From Pelecanus crispus (Eukaryota > Chordata > Aves > Pelecaniformes > Pelecanidae), in assembly GCF_030463565.1 (NCBI RefSeq), contig NC_134643.1, positions 76,133,721 to 76,197,720 on the forward strand: a stretch of DNA of 64,000 nucleotides, written 5' to 3'. The notes beneath the pieces were generated by a model that saw only the letters and a list, made by a program, of their open reading frames with translations, was not told the DNA's origin and searched no databases. Numbering within the stretch: the first letter of the stretch is position 1; every line of letters starts with the position of its first letter. A program made the translations under genes and the position numbers. This document shows positions 47,911 to 59,900 of this stretch, piece by piece.

Positions 47911-50900
47911 CTATTCAAAGGGAGAGAGAGATTTGAAGTTAAGAGCAGACAACTCCCTACATGAAAACAGCCATGCTAGGCAGGACTAGTCAAAAGTCCA
48001 CCTACCCCAGTACCTACTTTCCAACACTGACCCTTAGCAGCTGCCAAAAAAACAAATTAAGAATAGAGCAACCAATATTATGGTACTTCGTCGCCACCAT
48101 CCCCCACCCCCAGCTTGCTACAGTTTACAAAACCAGATGCTGTTCTGGGATTATCAAAAGGTGCTGTTTTCATGTTTAATAGTTCTTAATAGACTGTCCA
48201 ACAACTGACAATTACAATTCCAAAGAAATCTGATCTTAATCATTGCAAGAACAACATTTTATTCAAAAAACTGACACATTTTTGGGTTCTACCACCTGTG
48301 CTTTAACTTGGGGTTTTGTGCCATCTAGTGGCTACTAACAAGTACTTCTACTTGAGAGTGGTCACAAGAAATTCACATCTCATTTCCAAAATGACACAAC
48401 TAAGCCTAGTAAACTGGCTTAGTGCAAAAAAATTCTAGAGTGGGATCTTTTACCAAGCAAAATGATTAATTTTATCATCTCACCCAGTCCCCAACAGAGA
48501 GATTAATTCCTCTGCTTGTTGCCATGAAAGACTATTTAAAAAAAAAATGCCAAAGACATCTACCTGAAACAGAACACCATTGGCCAGCATCTCAGGAAAC
48601 AGAACTTAACATTCATTGGCATTACAAAGACTCTTTAAAAAAAGATTAGGAATTTCCAAGATCAATACTCCATGCAATAAGAAGTAAACAAGCTCTTTTG
48701 TACAAGAGCCCAGTTTCTTGCAGTTGGAAACGTAGGTCTTGCACCTGACAGACAGTACACCACACCAACCAACTTGGCTTTTATGCCTTTGTCTCTCAAA
48801 CAACAAGAAAACAAAACACTGGATGCCCAAAACATTTACTCCTCTAGCTATGTTCCTTGCCTCATTATACTATGTGTTTTAGCCCAGGGGCGCATACTAG
48901 TTGAGCGAATTTTCAGCAACAAAAAGCACAGACAGACAGCTTTTACCGTCTTGTTTTCTCTTAAAAATTAAGAGTTATAGTATGGTCACACAGATCAGGT
49001 CCTGTTTTTCAGATCTCAGTTTCTGATAGACAGACAGGGTGTTGGACTATATGGCCCCACAGGTCCCTTCCAGCCTCAGGTATTCTACGATTATATGTAG
49101 CAAGCACACTTACCCTAGAAAATCAAAGTCAATGGTGGAATATTTGGCTTGAATTAGAGCCCACAATCCCCAAAAGAAGTGGGAAGCCTGGAGAAAAAAA
49201 AAAAGTTTAAGATTAACATTATATAAAATCCAACATGTAAACACATTCTCACATTGAGACAAAAAGTTATCTACAAGAGAACTCTCAAAACCCAATCTTT
49301 TAGTAAAGTTACTTAATACCTCTTTACCAAAGAGATTGGTAAACAAGTATTATAGAATTAATTACTGGCAATCAGGAGTAAATCCATTGGCCTGACACAC
49401 ACCTGAAAACACCTTAAAATGGCACTTACTGTAAGTACATGTGAATCTTTCTTGTACCTCTAGTTTAGATAACTTCGCCTGATCGCAGTTTGGCATTTTA
49501 CACCAGCATCCATTAACTTTAGTTCGTATTTTCTCTTAACAAAGCTTCCACATTAACTGACCCAAGAGCGTTTTGCAGTATTTGTGCATCATGTGTGGTC
49601 TCTAGGCAGGTCTTGAACTGTTCTCTAAACAGAACTCTATCCTCTTAAACATTAGTATGACCATAGTTTAAAACTGACAAAACAATGCTATATGTTTTAA
49701 AACAGCCCACCAGCCTACTTTAATGCAGATCTAACTTTCCTAAACGAATGGGACAGCTGAATTTAACAGTAACAGTTGATAATATGGTTTTCAAAAGACT
49801 AACAGCAAACAAGCTGGCATTTTTTAAGGGCTTGTTTAATAATCATCTTCCTAGAACATGAACTTTATTTCCTCACTGCAACCGTTAGCTTTTTGCCAGA
49901 AAACTGAAGGTATTACAGTAACAGAGGAATGCTTGGATTAGTCAGAAAGAGGACAGAAATAAGACAAACTGGCTTCTTACCCTCAGTCCTCCTATGAATA
50001 GTTTGGCGTGTTATTCTTCAGGAGAAAGGAAAATAAAATTATCTAGCTATTGAGTAAAAGGTACTTTTTCTGTAACATTTCCTGTTACATCCTTATGCAA
50101 AACAAGATCAGGGCTAGTCGGAAAAACGTAACAAAAGTAGTATGAACCTGTAAAGTATCTTTAAAAAAAAACCACACAGAGATAAAGCGTGGGGGAGGGG
50201 GGAGAGACCTTCAAACTGCTTCCTAACAGTATAGGTCATTGAGGCATTCAAGGACTCAATGCCACACCTATTTGACGACTTATTCTACCTCCATGAATGA
50301 TGTGGTTTTTTCCCCCTGAAGGACAAGGCACTGAAGCCCGGTGGAATTTTCTGAACGCAGATCAAAGTTGAACACGCTCATCCTTTCAAAGGGAAAGAAC
50401 AAGGGAGTAAAGCTTTTACATGCAAAGTCTGGGAAAGACAGACAGGAGACAGCTTATGATGGACAACATACAGGAGGAACAGGGAGCAGACTCACAGAGA
50501 CAGCCCTCACAGTCTACAGAAAGGCAGAACTTCCAGGGAACCACAGGAGACTACATGTGCACTTTGCTACAACTTAAACCACTAAGGCGACCAAAATGAA
50601 ATCTGAAAGCAACTCCCTGCTTGCCAGGACACTGCAGGCAAGGAAAGAGTTAAGGTAGTACTGGAAGACTCTATAGTGACCCAATTATGTTTAAAAAAAA
50701 ATTTTAAAACCCGAAGTATCCTAGTTTAACAAAAGTTTTATCTTACTTTAGAAAGGCTTTTAAAATCAGAAGATTTATAGGTCTTTATGAAGTACTACCT
50801 TGCTCTTCTGTCTTCTTACCATTACAAGAAAAAGTTCAACACAGACCCACCATAAGCTCTAGCCAACTCAGAAACTTGCCAGACCAGTAAACAGCCAATA

Positions 50901-53900
50901 GAAATACTCACTAAAAGCTCATCTCATTTTCTGAATGCTCACTGCCTCTTTCACTAGGAATATTCTACAGAGAACTTTTAATACAAAACGTAACAGAAAG
51001 TTTCCACAGAACAGGCTAAGGAAGTTTTTCTTTACATACCACAGCACTCAGACTAAGAAACTGGCAATTACATTTGTCCATAGAGTAGCAGGCTTCCCTA
51101 TAGCATTTAATATATTCTAATCAACAGTTTGTTATTTACCAGTGCAAACTGATTGACTTGGACATATAGAACTTCAACTTCTTTTTCACTGACTTCTGTG
51201 CCAAATCCTTTATATTCTTTGTAGGCCTCAAGGTAAGATCTCAGCCATTGTTCCTGTAATTTTCTGTTAGGATAAAGGCTGTAGTCTACCTCATTTACTC
51301 CTAGAAAAAAGAAAGAAAAAAAAATACCTATTAGAATCTTACATTACTGGACTACTTCCCCCCTCCTCACCCCCAACACACACGCACAATTGATGTGGAC
51401 AAACATCAGTGTTTTTACTTTGATCTGATTTTATCAGTTACACATTGGCAAGAAACTCACACACAAATCAGAGCCTTTGAGCATTCTTCAACATAGCAGA
51501 TGATTTATGCTGTATATGTTTTCAGCCACATACATATTCTACTTGTATTCTGAAATTCAACAAGTTTGGCTTTGAGAGAAGCCTCAAGAAAAAGCATGTG
51601 CATTATGAAACAAAAACCCTCACACACATATCAAGTATTATGTATTTCATAAGAAAGGGACTTGTATGCAACAATGTCCAAAGCTGAACCCAGATATATA
51701 TACATTGTCACCAACTAAGCTCATATTTCTGAGATGAAAAATTTATTAGAAGTCTACCTATCTCCTCCACAGGGTATTGGTAGAATTAGAGTTTTATCTC
51801 TACAACCATTTTCTTGTCCTATTTTTATTCCTATACTGGAGATGCTTACTCATAGGCCATATGGAGTCAGCCAGAAGTCCCAAACCTGGATCACAGATCA
51901 CTCCCACTAGCTATCATTCCCAGAGAATTTGGGAATTCTCCTTAAGTCTTATTTTTATGAACAGTGCAATCCCCTAGCACCTAAACTCTTTCCTGTGTCA
52001 GATCTACTCAAGTTCAGCTTTGTAAAAAAAAAAAAAAAAAAAAAAAGCCACAGATTTTCACTGGATGGATAGAGAATACAGAGGTGAAGCACAAGTGTTC
52101 TCCACAGGCAAAAAAAATAATGTATCTGTGTGTTTAGTCTTCTTATTGTACTTAGCTCCTTAAAGATGTAATCAGACTCTCAGAAGAAATCCCAGATGAA
52201 AAATCAAAAGCTCTCAAATATATTTTATAAAGAATTTAACTTGCTTTCCAAAAAACTTAAATTACCAAGTATACACTCTGAATTTTTTTTTTTTTTAAGT
52301 TATCCAGACTTAACATTAAGTTTGTGAAACAACGAGTGGTACATTAAGGCTCCCAGTTTCACCATACTACGCTTTCCATCTATACTAATCATTATGTAGG
52401 TTTTTCCTGTTGCCCCATCTTCTGAAATAACACAGCATACACCCAGGGTTATTTCTCTCTTATGGAGTAAATGGAATGAGCATTCACTGAAAAAATTTGA
52501 ACTAGTAAATGAGTAAGTCTCCTAGCACCTTACTCCTAAAATTTCATCTTTTTCCTACCACAGAGCCTTAGCCTTTACTTTTCATTTTAGGACATGACTC
52601 AAGGGCAAGTACCTAGCGCACACATGCAAAGCCACCAAAAAAACCACATAATCCTGCCATTTGGAGCTGTGGAACCACACAGTGCATTCTGAATATATAC
52701 CAATGCTGTACAAGATACATTTGCAGTATTTCATTACAGTGGGATGAGTCTCCACTGTGTCATTTCACAGAAGGATACTGTGAAAGTTGTGAGTTATTAT
52801 CTAACTCTATTACGTATCTACTCTGAGTATTTACCTAACTCTGCCAAAACTTAAGACACGATGTTCCCATTTCTGTGTTAGCAGAACTGCAAAGGAAGGG
52901 CATAACTGGCCTGCAAGACGAGACATTAACACATTTTGATACTGTCAGATGAACAGCTATATACATCTATCTAGATATACAGACAGAGAAAAAGAGAGTG
53001 TGCAAGAATGAGTTTGTTTTATAAAGCCAGTTTACCTTTACCTCAGAAATCCAATTTTTACCTGCAAATTCATTGAAGTGATTTCCAATGTCATAAGCCA
53101 GGTAGTTGTATCCAGAGTACTCGTAGTCTATGAACTGCACATCACCTACGTGAGACACAACAGCAGCAACATCAGAGTCCGTATCAAACGAAGTCACGGC
53201 CCTAATCCTTTGGTGCCCTTTGAAGTTTTGGGGGAAAAACAAAATAAAACAAAAACGCACACCCATCTTACTTGTGCCCCATTGTGTGCACTCAGACATT
53301 CCAGGGTAAGGCTGTGATTTTTATGATGTGATATTTCCTTGACTATTCATTCAAGAAAGCTCTTAAATAATTACTTAGAGCTTACAGTTCTATTTTTAAA
53401 TCCTGAATAGCATAATTTCAATTTTAACTTCTACCACATGAGGGCATCCCTTACCTTCAAAGTAAGAAATACAGTAGAGGATCCTTTAAACTTTATGTAG
53501 AAATAGCAGATTAATTTTCCCCCGACTTAAAAAAAGACAGCCCTGTTTGTTCTCACACAAGCGTGTGACCACAGTGGACTAACACGTTGCAACATGTTGG
53601 TATTTCCCGCTTCCTCCAACCACACTTACAAAGCAAGACTATTCTTAATTATTGCCTTTTTTTAGCTGGCTTAAACTAGTCTCAGGAAACCATTAGACTA
53701 TCCTCAAGTCCTCAAAACTCTGAAACTATGTAGCGTTATGTAAACAAGGACTGATAAAGTGGCAAACACAGCCCCAAATGTTTCCAAATTACATTTACCT
53801 ATAGTGAAGCTGGGGAAAATGCTTCACTCAAGGTAACACAGCATTAAACCTGCTCAAGAATATCTACACCACATCAAACAGTCAAGACATTAACAAGATG

Positions 53901-56900
53901 GATTAGGTAAAACTAGAGCTCTTGTATTTTAAAGGAAACCAGCAAAATTACTAAAAATATCAGAAAAGGAAGCAATGGGTTAACTTAGGAGCTGTTCACA
54001 CTAGAACATTAAAATGTAATACCTTACATTTCCCACTGCTATGCTGAAATGGGTAATTTTCACAATTGCAACCTTCTCCCTCTCTACACCCATTCTTTTG
54101 ATGACTAGTTGTATATTTACTCAATAAAAACATACTCCTTCTATTACAATGAACAATTTTCTTAGCATGACTTAAAACATCTTACAGACACTAATGCTAA
54201 CTATCAGAACTCCAGATCAAAAAAAAAAGTAAATCAAGAATAACGTTAAGTATGTTATGTATTTCCTAGACTAAGGATTTTAAGCATCTAATATACTACC
54301 TCCTTAAGATGTATTTGATGTGTGCAATATCCATAAAATAACAGCTTTGCCAGCTAAGTGTTCTGACAGAACAACTTGGTTAGCAGTGTTCCTTGCATCT
54401 ATGCGGTTTGTCTTTACCATATTTGAATCACTAACACATTAATGTTTTCCAGATGGATAAATCTTCTTGTCTAAGCATTTATAATAGCAATTAAACCCCA
54501 CAACACAAACAAAATCACTTAGTCACAATCCTCCAAGTCAGAGTTTACCCTTACTTCCACAGAAAGAGAGGATTGCTTACCAGGGTTATGAGGTTAAACT
54601 TTTTAGGCTCTGACAAACCAATATGCAAATGGCCTGCAGAGCAGCAAGCTCCTCCCAGGAAAATCTTGTTAGCAATGGAAAACTGAGGTTCTCTAGAACT
54701 CTGAAGGGACAAGAAATTTTACAGCAGCTGCAGCCAAGATCTTATAATATTGTCACACATTAACTTCTGCCAGTGCTGACTGGCAGATTCATATACTTGT
54801 ATATGCTTGCATTTCCCACTGGTTCTTTAGTACTACTTTTAAGAAGAAACACCTGTAAGTTACAAGCCAGTCAAAATGCACAGCCCAACCCTGGTTAATA
54901 TTCTGCTACACAACTGACTTCCTGAACCTCCCCCCTACACACACACCCAAACATTTGAAACGTTTCTTGTATTCAGAGGGTTTTCCTTCCTCCCCCATCT
55001 AATACACAAACATGACAGGTAAAAGTCTACTTGCAAAATATCAACATGAGAAATACTTTAAATTTTTCACATGCAAATTTCATCTTGTATATACCCATGT
55101 GCTATTCTGCATTTTTAAGTACAGCTAACATTTACAACTTAATTCCAGATATAAATAATATTATGTACAATAAGAAATTGAATCTAACAAGATACAAATG
55201 AAGCTGTTACCAGGCACTCTCCTAGGGGGAAATGCATGTGAACCTCCAGTCAATGCACAAGCAGCAGGGTGCATGCCACCACGAGGCAGCAACAATGGCA
55301 TACCTAATCTGTAGCATATGAAGAAAATTTGGCAAACTCACATTTGATAACACAAAAGTTCAAAGTGAAAAAGTCCTGCATTTTTACTGATCTCTTTCAG
55401 ACTTATGCTACTGTGGAACTCAACCTTAAGTTTAATTTTTGCATGAAAAGCTCAAAGTAAAGATGCACAGTTCTTTCTGTAAAACTGAAAGCAAGCAAAA
55501 ACTCTAAGTTTGTCACTTCATAAATGCATACATGTCTCAGCTACCTTGTTTTAGAAGAAGCAGAAGAAACTTTGCCTTAATTGTTTAAATAGCCACAGTA
55601 TTAGAAGTTACTTGTAAGATTTATTGCCGTTCATACAGGAAAGCCACTTATAAAAGATGTGGCTTACACTTGTAATTAAGCAGCTAGCTTTTGTTTTAAG
55701 GTTTTTAATAAGTACATAGAATTTGTACATCCCACTGATTTCACTGGGAACAGGCAGATCAACACGAGACTCCAGTCTAAGCGCATTTGTATTTTACTGA
55801 AGTGAGACATGATTTAAAACTAAGCTCTATCACCTCTCTGGAGAAGCTACTGTTATCAACAGGAATAGAGACATCAAGAGTATTGAACATTTCAAGTTGA
55901 AACACACTCCTTTCATCAAGGGGTCTACTACTGTAGACAACATGCAGTGTAATCTATGAAAACTACATAAAGACCCAAAATGGAATACATGTTGCGTTCC
56001 ATATGCTAGAAATTTAATTTTTAAATAGATCAAGTAGTAGTCAAGAGGACATCTGTTAGATCTCCTCAGGGAACTGAAAGGTAGGAGGGTGACAACACCT
56101 CTCTCTCTAGCTGCTCTTCACTTTTAATGGTTTAATAAGGTAAGCACTTTCAACGTGCAAGTCCTAGCTGTAGTTACCACAGCAGAATGATGTATCCTGA
56201 GTTCCGTCCCATCCTGCTCATCAGGTGAGCCACTGAGGCCCTAGAAGACAGCTTCAGTAAAGACAATGATCTATGCTATGAACACACTTTAAAAAAAAAA
56301 ATCACAAATGGGTCATATACCCAAAGAATAATTTTAGCTATAAATACCCAATATACCTTTGCAAAGAAGAAAAAAAAAAAAAAGGGTTTTAGATCAAAAC
56401 CAGAAGCCTTAAACATACCTCAGTCTTCAGAAGCACTGAGCACCCACAGACTCCTACCAAAGATCATAGAAAACATTGGGTAGGCAGAGGGAATAAACAG
56501 AACAAAACTAGCCATCTACCTACACACTTCACTTCCTGGCAGGTGATTTTAATACATTCAAGAAGAGCACATACAGATATAGACAAAAGAATACTGATAC
56601 TTGGTCTTATTGAATAGCAAGTATTTGAATACTCTCAAAACATTTTTGGAAACTCCCAGGTCACGTTGACAAAAAACCCCATCAAACTTTAAGAGCATCA
56701 GAACACAAGGTCTATAAATAAGCAGTACCAAGCATCAAGCATATTTTGACTATCTTGATGCCCAATTGTAATTAAGAGCAACGTGAAGCTCTGAGTTATA
56801 TCCTTCAAAGAGGAGTTCACACTGATAATTATCAAGTTATGTAAAGTAACACTTGCAAATTTTCATATCCTGAGTGACTGCAAACGGACATTAACAAAAC

Positions 56901-59900
56901 AGTGAGAGGCAGAGTTCTCTCAGCCAGCCACAGCATGAACAAATTCAAATAAGACGAGTGACACTTCATTAAATGAAGCTAGCACTCAACATGCTATTCC
57001 AGTCTCATAAGTAACATTTAAGGATATGAGACTGATTCTTCTTAAAAGCAATATGTGGCACAACTATGATTTTTCTTTCAAGTCTGAAAATTTAACATGA
57101 ATTTAATGCAGAGGACAAGTCTAAAGCAAAGCACTGGGACAAGCCACAATCATTCTAACTGCATTGGACGGGAGTCCTAGTATCTGTTGATAGTCTGTAG
57201 CTTAAAAAACACGTATACACGCACCCACCCCATGCCTGGTAAATGTGCAAATTAAGCATTCACAAACAAAATCATAAATACAGTGTTGCTAAAAACCAAT
57301 AAATAAGTTTGTTTGTGCCAGCTTCTGAAAAGCCAGATAAACACCACCAGCTTTGCTCAAACTTTAACTACTATTTTTTTGCTCTCCCCAGTAATCTAGA
57401 ATACTGATTCTCTCTCTTTAGTTCCAGCTTAGGGTCACCAAGGTCTTTTTGATACACAGGAGCCTTTCTAGATCAAAGAGTAAATTTAGTAAGAGTACAG
57501 CATCACCAAGGCTGTTAACTACCTTCATATAGTTTGATGTCATTCCTACTGAAGTACATCTTTAAAGATTCTATTTTGTGCTCTTGCAAAATTTTTTGTA
57601 TACCAATAAAAGCTTTTGGTCTGCTAAACGGAAGTCCAGCAATACATATTTATTTACAGTTAAAAGCTGAGCTTCCACTTCTAAAATCATATTCCTCATT
57701 TTAAGATCATACTAACAGACAGACTATTTTTTGCTTTGTAAAAAGTACACTGTAAGAAACAGCTTTCAAACAACATTCTACAGATGGCATTGAGGTTTGG
57801 TTACTATGAAAATGGTACCTGTTGTACCCAGATTGTAGAAGTTTTACAACACAGTACATGTGCAACATTCAAACATAAGTTTAATACATATATGTATTTC
57901 ATATTTCCAGGTCTTTTTCCGCCCCGCAAGATGTTTACAGCTACCTTGAAACAGAAGTGCTTTATGTACCTCCCTCCTCCCCACCCTGTCCCCAAACACT
58001 AAGCACTCACACACTCGTTATTGTAGGATTGCTCATAAGTGATGCACTGCTGGCATTGTTTTTTCCTCCATTCTGTTTACAAAAAGAAAAGCATTTAGCA
58101 TTTGTTTTAAAAGTAGGAACTTCAAGCCTATTGACCATGATGGTGAGCTGTTTAAAGGAATTCCTCTGATTTTTTTTGCAGCATGGTTCTACTATGAAAA
58201 GTGACTACAAAAAATTACTTATACCTCAATGGGTCTGTTATGTAATACTAAAACTCAAGCTAGTTTCAGCACTGAAAAAACACACACAATAACCATAGAT
58301 TCATTTTTGTACTACGGTATCACAACTCCAATGTAAGACAAGCTGATTTTTTTGCGTACCTTCCATGCTCCCTCCCTGCCTTTTTAAGCAGAACTATAAC
58401 CTACCATTGAAACTAAGTAAAGCCACTGAAGTTTCATATTGAATTCTTGGAATTTAAAACTGCTGTTGATAGCATTGTAGAGGTGTATATATACGTACAA
58501 ATATGTATTTACCTACAGAACCAGTACTAGCAATTCCCTTCAAAATGGTATTACTCAGAGGGAAACTTGTATACAAACCACCAAAAGACTTTATTTTCTC
58601 AATTCACATGCATTCAGTGCATATCTGATGCAGAAATTCTGCAGAAATGCAGAAACACAGCCAGTTTTCATACTAGAACCAAGTCCAGCATGCTTTTGTT
58701 AGTTTTTATTTAGAAATTAAGGAACATAAGCTTAAAAGGTCAAAGACCAATGATGACTGATGGAGAATACTTCAGCTCCATTCAGTCATTTACTTCACAC
58801 ACTTTTGGCTTACGTACCAGTGTTATCAAACTGTCACAAACAAATATGAAGCTACTAGAAGCAACATGTCATCCTCACTTCAAAATAAAATCTTAATCTA
58901 ATCTGATGAATTGGTTCCACTCAGCTGAGCTCAGATATTTGAAGTGGGAGGAAAGTTGTGCATTTTTACTGCACCATAGCTGTTTTAGTGTCAGAAGTTT
59001 GCCTTTTTTGTTTGTTTTAATGTCCTGTTTAATTGATTCATTTAGTAACCGAACCTCAAACCACTAAAATCCAGAAATTAAAGCAGCTGTGGGTTTCTAC
59101 AAAAGCTTTATAGATTTTAGTTAAAGCATTCTTTAATAACATGAATTACAAGATAAATTTATTATAATAAAAGCAAAAATGTAATTAATCTTTGCTAAGA
59201 TGTGTACTGCCTACAACTGTTTAAATCAAGTATGTATTTACGAAAGAAATCTTTACGAAGCCTATGTACCTCACGCAGGAAATAAATTGAGTCACAGAAT
59301 GTAGTATTAAGTATCACTAAGATACTTCGCTATGAAAGTGTTTTCCCACAATCACAAACCAGAACAATACACACGTTATAGCAGATAATGTCTTCGGGTT
59401 ATTTCCTATGCTCGTATGATTTTTTTTTTCCTCCAAAAAGCTTTACATGACTAGAATAGAATTAACAATTACATACTTTGAAGCCTAGTCATACAGTCAG
59501 GCTAGGGATTAACAAATTCATTAGAGTAAAGCTTCCGGAACACCAACATTCTTCCCCTGTACAGTAACATATAGATGAGAATTAGCTAAATAAGCAACTT
59601 AATATTTACACAGATATCACTACCACTACATTCGGTCTAAAAAGCTCAAAACTGAGTTCACTCATTAAAGTCAATAAAATGACACTACTGATGTAGCAAA
59701 TGCAATTACAGAATAAAAAAAACTAAGCCACTACTTACTGTTTAGTTCAATACCTACCTCGTTTCTTGTTGTAAATAATATTCTTACACAACAGGTCATT
59801 GTGACAGAGTACCACTGGTGATCCTAAATTTGACAGTCTTTCCTTCATCCAGGCCATCTCTTCCTGAAGAACTTGAGGACTTGGAATGTCACTTAGAAAC

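Noticed and set aside
53146-53299. Extension of ETNK1 exon 5 frame upstream to a Met
   Set aside because: The added residues come from intron 4. The CACGTAG acceptor at 53146 and phase match with exon 4 define the exon.
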